This document shows positions 22,360-32,328 of a stretch of DNA of 64,000 bases, piece after piece. The first letter of the stretch is position 1. The number at the start of each line of letters is the position of its first letter. A program made the position numbers and the translations under genes. The stretch comes from Bretschneidera sinensis (taxonomy: Eukaryota > Streptophyta > Magnoliopsida > Brassicales > Akaniaceae), in NCBI GenBank assembly GCA_023935145.1, contig CM043700.1, forward strand, positions 24,894,001-24,958,000, read 5' to 3'. A model generated the notes under the pieces. It was not told the DNA's origin. It saw only the letters and a program-made list of their open reading frames with translations, and ran no database searches.

Positions 22360-24655
22360 TGTAAATATGTCTCCATACCAAGGAAAAAGGTAACTATTGG
22401 TACCTTAATAGTGGATGCTTAAAGCATATGATCGGTAATCAAAGTATGTTCAAAGAACTAACTTTAAGGGATGGCAGACATGTCACCTTTAGAGATAACA
22501 CAAAGATAAAGATCATCAGGCATGGAAAAGTTGGTAATGATTTCTTAACCATTGATCATGTGTTATATGTGCAAGGCTTTAAGCCAAACTTACTTAGTAT
22601 TAATCAATTATGTGACAAAGGCAATAAAGTCATAATTAAAACCTCTCATTGTCTAGTTATAGACATCAAAAGTAACAAGATCAAGTTTGTTGGCCATAGA
22701 CATAAAAATGTCTATATATTTGATTTAAAATCCTTGCATTCGAAAAATGAAAAATGTTTTCCCACTTTTAATGAAAACCTAAGGCTATAGCATAGAAGAC
22801 TTGGCCATGTGAACATAGATTTACTTAAAATTATTTCAAGAAAAGATTTAGTCATTTGACTTCCAGAAATCAAATTTGAAAAAGACAAGGTGTGTGATGC
22901 TTGTCAAATGGAAAGCAAACAAAAATTTCTTTTAAATCAAAAAATATAATCTCAACTTTTAGACCATTGGACTTTTGCATATAGACTTGTTTGGTCCAAT
23001 AAATACCATTAGTCTAGGTGGCCATCAATATACTCTTATAATTGTCAATGATTATTCAAGATATACTTTTGTTATTTTTATTTCTTATAAGGATGAAGCA
23101 TACAAAGGATTTGTGAACTTTTGTAAAAAGGTTCAAAATGAAAAAGCTCTTTATATTTCAAGCATTAGAAGTGATCATGGAAAAGAATTTGAAAACTAAA
23201 GTTTTTCAAAATTTTGTGATGAAAATGGAATTGATCACAATTTTTCAGCACCTAGAACTTCTCAACAAAATGGAGTTGTTAAGAGGAAAAATAGAGTTCT
23301 AAAAGAATTTACTAGAACAATGCTTTGTGAAAATAGCTTGCCAAAATATTTTTGGGAAGAAGCCGTAAACACTTCTTGCTATATTTTAAATAGAGTTTTA
23401 ATTAGGCTTATGCTTGACAAAACCCCATATGAACTATGGAAAGGTAAAAAGCCTAATATATCTTATTTTTGTGCTTTTGGTTGCAAGTACTTCATCCTAG
23501 ATAACAATAAAACTAATTTAGGTAAATTTGACTCCAAGACCGATGAAGGGATATTCAACCTATACTAAGGCTTATAGAGTCTTTAACAAAAGAACTCTAG
23601 TGGTTGAAGAATCCATACATGTTGCATTTGATGAGTCTAACCCAATTAGTAGTAGAGTAGTTTCTTTTAATGATGATGCAGATTTTATTCCAAGAATGAA
23701 AATATCTACTCCCATTGTTGACCTGAAGGAGAGTCAACCTCAAACAAGACAAGAGGTAGATGCTCTCAATCTTGATCAACCATCTACAAGTCAACAAGAG
23801 GATAGTCTTCCCAAAGATTGGAGGTATTTGAATTATCATCCAATTGATCAAGTGATTAGTGATCCTTCACAAGGGGTAAGAACTCGTTCCTCTATAAGAA
23901 ATATTTGCAATTGTGTAGCCTATTTATCTCAAGTAGAACCTAAGACTTTTGTAGAAGCTGAAAAAGATGTTGAATGGATAAATGATATGCTAGAAGAATT
24001 AAATCAATTTAAAAGAAACAAAGTATGGAATCTAGTTCCTAGACCAAAGAATCACACTATAATAGGAACTAAATGGCTGTTTATAGAAATAAAATAGATG
24101 AAAATGGAATAGTAACTAGGAACAAAGCTAGATTAGTTGCTAAGGGATATAATCAAGAAGAATGATTAGATTTTGATGAGACCTATGCTCCCATAGCTAG
24201 ATTAGAAGCCATTCGTATGTTATTGGCCTTTGAATGCTTTAATAAATTTAAATTATTTCAAACGGATGTAAAAGTTCCTTTTTAAATGGCTTTATAGAAG
24301 AAGAGGTGTATGTTGAGCAACCTCTTGGATTTGAAAATCCTAATCTTCCAAATCATGTATATAAGCTTTCTAAAGCTCTCTATAGGCTGAAGCAAGCTCC
24401 AAGAGCATGGTATGAAAGACTAAATAAGTTTTTGCTTGAAAATGGTTTTACAATATGAAAAATAGGCACAACTCTCTTCACAAAAACTCACAAAAATGAC
24501 ACACTACTAGTCCAAATATACATTGATGATGTCATACTTGGTGCTTCTAATGAATCTATGCGTCAAGAGTTTGCTAAGGGTATGCAAGGTGAATTTGAAA
24601 TTAGTATGATAAGAGAGCTTACCTACTTTCTTGGACTTCAAATTAAACAATTGAA
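22360..24655 (+). pseudogene. Copia pol remnant: protease, integrase, reverse transcriptase
   Basis: Order is protease, GAG-pre-integrase (a HRRLGHVN motif, then CDACQ), integrase core, then RT. The protease catalytic Asp is Asn: codon AAT at 22407-22409, in YLNSGC. Two integrase acidic residues are present (HIDLFGP near 22973-22995 and SDHGKEF near 23172), but the expected third Glu is Lys (AAG at 23281-23283, in NGVVKRKNR). RT retains its YIDDV active site at 24519-24533. Frameshifts and stops occur near 22790, 22950, 23197, 23566 and 24096. The match ends in the RT after FLGLQIKQ (about 24650), so the RT tail and RNase H are missing. Clearly dead. Confidence 0.9.
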
Positions 24656-24663
24656 TTTCTCCT

Positions 24664-24810
24664 GGACACTCAGTCGACTAGTATCTTACTGCCAGATTAC
24701 CCAGTTGACTAGTATCCCGACCTAATCGACTGGTATGTCAAATTGTCCCCAAAATATAAAGGACCCAATCGACTGGTACCCTAACCCAGTCGACTAGTAT
24801 CGCAATTAGA
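24664..24810 (+). repeat. Internal cluster of five CAGTCGACTAG/TGG dyads
   Basis: Five copies of the LTR palindrome family (CTCAGTCGACTAG, CCAGTTGACTAG, CTAATCGACTGG, CCAATCGACTGG, CCAGTCGACTAG) occur in about 145 bp. They lie between the broken end of pol and the second ORF at 25013. The spacing and the trailing GGTA/AGTATC phrases resemble those of the LTR cluster. Confidence 0.85.
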
Positions 24811-25012
24811 TAAATAATCGCTTCAATTTTTTCATTTTTACGCCATTTTTGAAAACCCTAAGCTTTCTCTCTAGAAAATCTTTGATTTTAGACCACAATC
24901 TCTTAAAATAACTCCAAAAAATCTTTAATCATCCCTCAAATCACATCCATTTCAACTTTTCATAGTTGAAACCCCATCATTTCCCCAAGTCTCTCTCCAA
25001 TTTTTTTTTTAA

Positions 25013-25704
25013 ATGTCTGAGAGAATATGTGTTAAGATCACGGTTGTCGGACCTCACGCGTCCACAAGGCTTCATTCCAAGAAGTCCTCGGTATGGGACA
25101 TAAAAGGGAAAGGTGTAGCCGGCTTCTCAAACAAACAAGCGAGGATAGAGCTCGATGACTCGCTCTTCTGGAGTCCAACCATCAAGGACAGGTATACCTC
25201 TGTCATCCACTATAAGAAAATCATGACGGGTAGATTCGTTGATTTCGACTTTATCCATCATGCAAACTTTGACATTTTATAAGCTTTTAAGGCTATACAC
25301 TTAACCCTACTTGTCAAAATACTACCCACGCCTAATCCATTAATTTTATGCCAACTTGGTCAAACTGAGCCCAGTAGCTCTTCGATTTAAGGCCAATGTG
25401 ATGGGCATAGAATTTGAAGTAAATACCAACATTTTGGTTAATCTACTAAGAATCCTCGTGAGAGGGGTCTGGTGGAGTCTGGATGGATGGCCAGACAATT
25501 TTGACTACGAGGAGGCATGTCAGATTGTTAGGAGTGACCCTAATTATATCTTTAGACCCACTACATTTTCACCCAGTGTAGTGACATGCCCCTTGATTCA
25601 AAACTGTTCAACCTCATTGTGAGTTACCATCCACCCGAGACTCGGGAGTCGGAGTTATATATCCAAAATTGACATAGTATTGATTTGGTGTCTCAAAACT
25701 AGAC
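25013..25704 (+). pseudogene. Second ORF (env-like / plant-transposon-protein type), 5' part
   Basis: The ATG at 25013 opens 89 codons, SERICVKITVV onward, ending in TAA at 25280. The match continues in another frame from about 25340: a YANL-like start, then LSPVALRFKANVMGIEFEV. That pattern resembles the plant retroelement ORF listed as 'putative plant transposon protein' (PF20167, recalled, not searched). The frame is again broken near 25620. The ORF was then split by the gypsy insertion at 25710. Its leader holds the internal palindrome cluster. Env-like is a positional label; no signal peptide or membrane segment is visible. Confidence 0.55.
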
Positions 25705-25709
25705 ACCAC
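25705..25709. repeat. Target-site duplication ACCAC (left)
   Basis: Repeated exactly at 32216-32220 after the right LTR of the second gypsy element. Confidence 0.95.
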
Positions 25710-27148
25710 TGATGGGTGTCGAATCCAACAAATAATAAAATTCTCACTCTCAAAAAATACAAATTGTAATAGTGATGAGCAAGGTCGTATCCACAGGGAT
25801 TGGGTAGGTTTATTTTAATGAAAATTAAAACAAAGAAAAATGGGGGTTTGAAAATTCGAAGTGAAATAAAAGAGAAAGCAATTATAATCAACTAAAAGCT
25901 AAGGAGAAATCAATATCAGGCAAATATCCAACCAAAGGTATAATTTCAGAATTGGTTCAGAGAATTGATCACAGATACAAGGATAAAATCTTCTATTCTT
26001 CACTAAATTGATTATGGTTATTAACAAGCTCTAACAACCTATCTCTCCTTACTTTCTCGATAACCAAAACAAGCTCTTTGGTTACTTCCCTTGTTAATAA
26101 ACAACCCTAAACAAGCTCTTAGGATTTAATCTATCGACAGCATTAATAATTAGAGAGACTACCAATTATAGCCAACAAATACACAAGCTCGATTCATTTA
26201 GACTACGTTATATATCTCCATAACATAAATCGAAAATCTCTCTATAATCAACTTTGTTATTTTACCACTAATATTAGAACATTTAAACAATTACGAATTT
26301 AAAGTTCTAAATGGAAATTTATTGACCTGATAATTAAACAACGGACCCTTTGCATCAATCAACCAAGACAATAATTTTTAATAAATATAGAAGATATATA
26401 AATAGTGAAGAAATAAAAGAGCAATGAAAATTATTTAGATCTCACAATTCTTAAAGAACCAAGACTTCAATTATCCTTCAGCTGGAAGAAAAGTATTTAG
26501 CTACTCATAATTAAAAGAACACCTAAAGAAAAGAGAAGAGGAATTTTTCTTGTGAATAATTTGTGTCTCTAGGGCTGCAAGCTGTCTCTCCCCTTTAATT
26601 AGGGTTTCTCCCTTCCCTTTATATAGGCTCCAAAGTCTTCATATAGGCTCCAAAGTCTTCAATTTAAATTTCTTTTTTTAAACAAGAGGAAGAGTCCCTT
26701 GACGATAGGACACTACAATTTAAATTTGGATCTTTCCGTTCTTCTAAACCTTAATAGGGAGTCTTGGCAAATACTTTCCTAGTAAGAATGGGTAACTAAA
26801 TCTTTCCAACTGTCATACATATCCTTTTTCTCCAACAAATTCGTAACTCTAGGTCAGATCCTCGGGTCCAGTAAGGCACACCCACGCTTTATCTGCTGAC
26901 TGCTTTTGCGAACATTCTAGGAAAATAGGACGTGCCCACGCTTTAAGCAAAAACTGCTTCTTGAATGTATATCTTTTTGAGCTCCGATTTTTCCTCTCCA
27001 AATCTCTTGATTTTGAATTCAATTTGATTTAACTCCTCAATCTACTCCACAAAATATGAAATATAATCAAAATCCAAGATTTAAGCATTTATAACCATTA
27101 AAACATGAAGAAATATAACAAACATATAGGTATTATGAATCTTTATCA
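25710..27148 (-). repeat. 3' LTR of the second gypsy element
   Basis: The LTR is 1439 bp. A minus-strand TATA box lies at 26617-26626. An exact tandem repeat of ATATAGGCTCCAAAGTCTTC overlaps it at about 26621-26660. Farther upstream, on minus, two AAAGCGTGGG(C/T)-type motifs with CGTG..CACG symmetry lie at about 26883-26955. Confidence 0.92.
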
Positions 27149-28559
27149 AATTCCCCTACATTTAAACAATGCTTGTCCTCAAGCATACAATAGCTCAAGT
27201 TCGTCACCTTTTCTCATCATCGTTCATTCTTCTACCTTTACTCATCCTCTATAATCCAAATTATCATGCCTTAAAGATTTAAATCTAAGGACAAATAAGA
27301 AACGAACAATTTCATAGAGTAAATTCTTATAAACCACACCCATGAACAATCACCTCAATGATCTTCTCAAAATCAAAATGCAATAGGATCTAACACCATC
27401 TCATGGGATTCACTCAATACACTCAAAATGTTTAGGGTATCAATGAACTCTCAAGTCAAAACATAGAAGATCTTTACCATAAGCTTGCTAATATATCACA
27501 TCTTTATCATCAATGGATTGAATTGAATGCAAAGAATCTAAGGGTCTTAAATGGGTTGTAACATGGCTTAGGTAAGGTATGGTGAGAAGAAATTTTTAGG
27601 TACTTTTATCAAAGGAATTATACCAACTTCTCCACACAAAGCGCAACTCAATAACGTCAAATGTTTTCTTCAATCAATTCACTTCCAAACAATTGAAATT
27701 GCACAACTTTTCTCTCTTTCTGGCTGCTTTTTTCTTTCTTTCTTTCTTTTTCTTTTTTTTTTTTTTGAAAAACCAAGGTACTTGTAACTTGAATCACTTT
27801 ATTCCCAACATCTTTCAATCCTCTCAAAGATAATTTGAAGCTTCATGTGAACAAGCTAGTACGATCCTTCAATTCAAGGTTCAAAAGAGGGAAATCGACA
27901 AAAGAATGGATTGACATTGCTTATACCATGGTTAACTTCCAACAAAAGGGCCAAGCTTCAAAATTGACTTTCTAAGGTAAAAATCAAGGTAGACTTTTTA
28001 AGAAAGCTAAATGGCTCCACCTAAATGCCCTTATTAATTCAATGCATCCAATTCAACAATGTAGTCTCCTGACATGCATAACAAAGCAAATTCTAGAAAA
28101 ATCAACTATGTATGACAATCACTCAATTAAGAAAATGGAGCATAATATAATATGAATGCTCATTGGCTCAAAAGCGCACAAAAAGGGCCATGCACATTAG
28201 ATCCCACACATTTTTCATTCAATCAATCATCAATAGCAATTAATCACTGTGTAGTAAATAAGAATTCAACCATTCATGCTAATCCCTTATTACACCTCAA
28301 TTTATCTCAATAATTCACAATAATCCAGATTATTTAAGACAAGCATCAGCAAAATCTAGAATTTAAAAGAGAAGGATCACGAACAAGAACTAAAATATCA
28401 CTTGGATTTTTGAAAATTTTCTTGAAAAATGAAGCAAAAATTGATTAAAATGGAGCTAAAAGTGAAGTTCAAAGTAAAATCAAATTTATATGTCAAAGAC
28501 CCTCCCCCGCACTTAATACATACATTGTCCTCAATGTATCAAAAATAGATACTCAAAAA
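27149..28559 (-). other. Non-coding 3' internal region of the second gypsy element
   Basis: About 1.4 kb with stops in all frames. The polypurine tract is directly beside the LTR. A pyrimidine run (TTTCTTTCTTTC then poly-T) lies at about 27715-27766. No gene was seen. Confidence 0.65.
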
Positions 28560-28964
28560 CTATAAAAGAACAAGAGTAAGTAGAAAACTGCCCTGAAAAT
28601 GTTGAGCATCAACCAAGATATCAGTCACATTCTTGGGGGTGAAGGTGGTGTGAATCCCATGTAAGCAAAGAAAGCTGTCATGTTTCTGTCCAATCTGACA
28701 ACTTGGTCTCCGAGTCTCGCAAGCTGATCGCCATGGGCAAGATTTCTTCTGGTTTGCAGCCCAATTCCAGGATTCAAGATTTTCCATAAGGCGTGCCCAC
28801 GGGTTACGAAAATCATCTTCTACCAAAAAAATTGGAAAGAAAATCAAATGCACTCCGAAAAATGATAAAAAAACTAAAAATAATCTAAATAAAAGAAAAA
28901 GGAATAAAATAAAGAAAACAAGGAAAGTAAGATAAAAATTTGGGTTGCCTCCCAAAAACACCAT
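28560..28964 (-). pseudogene. Post-pol ORF remnant of the second gypsy element
   Basis: Two overlapping minus-strand frames (28964-28560 and 28816-28625) are open. The shorter reads as a helical, charged stretch (DQLARLGDQVVRLDRNMTAF) ending in a Pro-rich tail. That is the style of the small ORF or coiled-coil tail found after pol in some Athila-type elements. The longer frame is mostly hydrophobic low-complexity sequence. A copy of the LTR motif GTGCCCACG lies at about 28792-28801. Function unknown; low certainty. Confidence 0.35.
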
Positions 28965-28990
28965 TCTTTAACGTCTTTGGCTAGACGTTA
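28941..28990 (-). other. Post-pol conserved block (GACGTTAAA ... GGGAGGCAACCC)
   Basis: On the minus strand, just after the pol stop at 28996, the sequence reads GACGTTAAAG, then about 15 bases, then GGGAGGCAACCC. A weaker version lies at 3109-3146 in the first gypsy element. A short imperfect hairpin (ACGTCTTTGGCTAGACGT on plus) overlaps the 5' part. Confidence 0.6.
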
Positions 28991-28995
28991 CCGAT

Positions 28996-30768
28996 TTATG
29001 GCTCTTGGAGAATGGTTGTGGACGAATGAGGGTCAAACATCCCCATGATGTAGTGCTTCAATCTATACCTGTTGACCTTGAACGTCGCCTTGTTTTTCTT
29101 GTGTCGTATTTCAACGGTACTAAAAGGTGATACACTTATCACGGTGTATGGTCCAGTCCATCGAGATTTCAGTTTTCCCGAAAATATATGCCTTCTTAGG
29201 ACTTCCAGCAACCGTTCTTCCATTTTACCTGTCAAAGAAAAAGATATTATAACAGGGAAAATATTTTTCTCTAAATAAGCATATTTCAAATGAGCAAGTA
29301 AAGTTTTCAATTCAGTTATTATTATTTGTTCTTCTGGCACTTCTTTTCCCATTTCAGACTCAAAGTTCCTTGCTTCTTTTTGGATGACGAGTTCTTCAGT
29401 GGTAGCAGTTCCTAATTCCATGATGCATCTCTTTAAAGTATCTTCATTTAATGTTTTCTTATCACGATCCTCTTCCATGTCGAGAACAAAAAAATCAACA
29501 GGAAAGACCAACCCATTAACTTGTAGTAAGACATCCTCCAAGACTCCTTCAGGATATACATTAGATCTATCAGCAAGTTGAATAATCACACCTGTTTCTT
29601 TTAATGGACCAATATTCAAAGATGAATAAATAGAGAGAGGCATGACATTTATTGAAGCTCCTAAATCTAGCATTGCTCTCTCAATCCTAACATCACCTAG
29701 TTTGCAAGGGATAGTAAACATACCTAGGTCCTTGCATTTTGGAGGTAATTTTTTCTGGAGGACAACTGAAACATTTTCCCCCATACTTATCTTTTCATTA
29801 CCTTTCAACTTCCTCTTGTTGGTGCACAACTCCTTGAGAAATTTAGCATATCGAGGCACTTGTTTAATTGCATCAAGTAAGGGAATATTTACCTTAACCT
29901 TGCAAAAAGTTTCAAGAATTTCCTTCTCTTCCTCTTCTTTCTTGGATTTAGTCAATCTAGTAGGAAAGGGAGGATTTGTCACCGATGCCTTTGGTTATTC
30001 ACTATCGAGTCCTCTAGGCTGGTCAGTTTGAGGTTGAAGAGCAACTACTTGTTTTTCAATTTCTTCTCCACATGCTGCCTTACTGGGTTTCTTCAACTCC
30101 TTCCCGCTTCTCAAGGTAACTGCACTAGCATTTTGTTTTGGGTTAACAACAGTTTGTGAGGGTAATTTACCTTGAGATTCCAATCTTGTTATAGAAGATG
30201 CCAGTTGACTCATTTGATTCTCTAGTTGTTGAATGTTTGCTCTTGTCTCCTATTGAAATTGGTGCGTGTTAGTTGCAAGTGATTTAACAATTTCTTCTAG
30301 AGACATACCTGAACTTGTGGAGGTTTGTTGTGGTGGTGGAGCAAGTGGTCTATGCTGAAAGTGTTGGAATTGTGGTTTTGCTCCACAGCTGAAACTGGGA
30401 TGATCCCTCCATCCTGGGTTGTAGGTATTTGAATAAGGATCGTATTTCCTTTGTGGTGGTCGTAGAAATCCTACAGCTGCATTGGCATGCTCATAGGAAT
30501 CATCTCGAAGTGCAGGGCACATGTCAGTTGGATGACTGATGGTAGCACAAATCCCACAAGCTTTCACTTGTTGCATATTTCCTACAGCTAACTGTTGAAC
30601 AATAGAAGTTAGATTGGATATTTGATTTACAATGGAAGATATACTTACCTCATTCACCCTTATTGGAGATGTGTCCTGCCTGAATCCAAATTGTTGTGAG
30701 TTAGCGGCCATGATGGAGATCAAATCTCTAATGTCACGAAGCATTAAAATAAATCTAATTAACACCAA
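28996..30768 (-). pseudogene. gag(C-term)-protease-integrase(C-term) fused frame of the second gypsy element
   Basis: One minus-strand frame spans 30768-28996, broken by only two stops (TAG 30250-30252, TAA 29995-29997). It starts two bases after the primer site, so the usual leader and gag N-terminus are gone. It carries a zinc knuckle CGICATISHPTDMC (CX2CX4HX4C), a gag tail (LPSQTVVNPKQNAS), and the retropepsin core LDLGASINVMP (residues about 105-115 of the 328-codon segment 29982-28996). A pre-RT linker (about residues 228-264) follows. At about residue 265 (near 29190) the frame passes directly into an integrase C-terminus (GKLKSRWTGPYTV ... NRYRLKHY). RT, RNase H and the integrase core are missing without loss of frame. 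Whether this protein was ever made is unknown. Confidence 0.88.
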
Positions 30769-30769
30769 T

Positions 30770-30786
30770 CCCCGGCAACGGCGCCA
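30770..30786 (-). other. Primer-binding site, tRNA-Asp type, intact
   Basis: On the minus strand TGGCGCCGTTGCCGGGG, six bases inside the 5' LTR; it matches the known Athila-type site in full. Confidence 0.92.
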
Positions 30787-30792
30787 AAAATT

Positions 30793-32215
30793 TGATAGGT
30801 GTCGAATCCAACAAATAATAAAATTCTCAATCTTGAAAAATACAAATTGTAATAGTGATGAGCAAGGTCGTATCCACAGGGATTGGGTAGGTTTATTTTA
30901 ATGAAAATTAAAACAAAGAAAAACGAGGGTTTGAAAATTCGAAGTGAAATAAAAGAGAAAGCAATTATAATCAACTAAAAACTAAGGAGAAATCAATATC
31001 AGGCAAATATCCAACCAAAGATATAATTTCAGAATTGGTTCAGAGAATTGATCACAGATACAAGGATAAAATCTTCTATTCTTCACTAAATTGGTTATGG
31101 TTATTAACAAGCTCTAACAACCTATCTCTCCTTACTTTCTCGATAACCAAAACAAGCTCTTTGGTTACTTCCCTTGTTAATAAACAACCCTAAACAAGCT
31201 CTTAGGATTTAATCTATCGACAGCATTAATAATTAGAGAGACTACCAATTCTAGCCAACAAATACATAAGCTCGATTCATTTAGACTACGTTATATATCT
31301 CCATAACATAAATCGAAAATCTCTCTATAATCAACTTTGTTATTTTACCACTAATATTAGAACATTTAAACAATTACGGATTTAAAGTTCTAAATGGCAA
31401 TTTATTAACGGGCCCTTTGCATCAATCAACCAAGACAATAATTTTTAATAAATATAGAAGATATATAAATAGTGAAGAAATAAAAGAGTAATGAAAATTA
31501 TTTAGATCTCAGAATTCTTAAAGAACCAAAACTTCAATTATCCTTCAGCTGGAAGAAAAGTATTTAGCTATTCATAATTAAAAGAATGCCTAAAGAAAAA
31601 AGAAGAGGAATTTTTCTTGTGAATAATCTGTGCCTCTAGGACTGCAAGCTATCTCTCCCCTTTAATTAGGGTTTCTTCCTTCCCTTTATATAGGCTCCAA
31701 AGTCTTCATATAGGCTCCAAAGTCTTCAATTTAAATTTTCTTTTTTAAACAAGAGAAAGTGTCCCTTGACGATAGGACACTACAATTTAAATTTGGATCT
31801 TTCCCTTCTTTTAAACCTTAATAGGGAGTCTTGGCAAATATTTTCCTAGTAAAAATAGGTAACTAAATCTTTCCAGCTGTCATACATATCATTTTTCTCC
31901 AATAAATTCGTAACCCTAGGTCAGATCCTCGGGTCCAGTACGGCGCGCTCACACTTTATCTGCTGACTGCTTTTGTGAACATTCTGGGAAAACAGGACGT
32001 GCCCACACTTTAAGCAAAAACTGCTTCTTGAATGTATATCTTTTTTAGCTCCGATTTTTCCTCTCCAAATCTCTTGATTTTGAATTCAATTTGATTTAAC
32101 TCCTCAATCTACTCCACAAAATACGAAACATAATCAAAATCCAAGATTTAAGCATTTATAACCATTAAAACATGAGGAAATATAACAAACATATAGGTAT
32201 TATGAATCCTTATCA
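30793..32215 (-). repeat. 5' LTR of the second gypsy element
   Basis: The LTR is 1423 bp. The TATA box lies at 31684-31694 on the minus strand, with the same tandem repeat of ATATAGGCTCCAAAGTCTTC and the same two upstream motifs (about 31945-32015). In this copy the motif CCACGC has become CCACAC or TCACAC. The plus-strand outer end TATCA is followed by the target duplication. Confidence 0.92.
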
Positions 32216-32220
32216 ACCAC
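32216..32220. repeat. Target-site duplication ACCAC (right)
   Basis: Exact copy of 25705-25709; the host sequence (copia second ORF region) resumes here. Confidence 0.95.
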
Positions 32221-32323
32221 TTCAATATTTACCCCCTCTTGCTAGCCAAAATGATAAACGTTGGAGCAAGTGACTCCGGGTGCCTCCCATACGGGATGTT
32301 CATCACCCTGATCCTCCAGCACT

Positions 32324-32328
32324 TCCAT
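32324..32328. repeat. Target-site duplication TCCAT (left)
   Basis: Repeated exactly at 34313-34317, flanking the solo LTR. Confidence 0.93.

Larger units (their letters stand above)
25710..32215 (-). mobile_element. Second Ty3/gypsy element (Athila-like), internally deleted, nested in the copia element
   Basis: The element is 6506 bp, with LTRs 25710-27148 and 30793-32215 (TGAT...TATCA) and the exact duplication ACCAC. The primer site at 30770-30786 is a perfect TGGCGCCGTTGCCGGGG on the minus strand (tRNA-Asp type). The polypurine tract lies just inside the left LTR (TAGGGGAATT on minus). The interior is 3.6 kb and lacks the gag N-terminus, RT, RNase H and integrase core. The two LTRs are very similar apart from an indel of about 16 bases near 26334 and scattered changes, so insertion is younger than the copia host. 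Confidence 0.94.
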
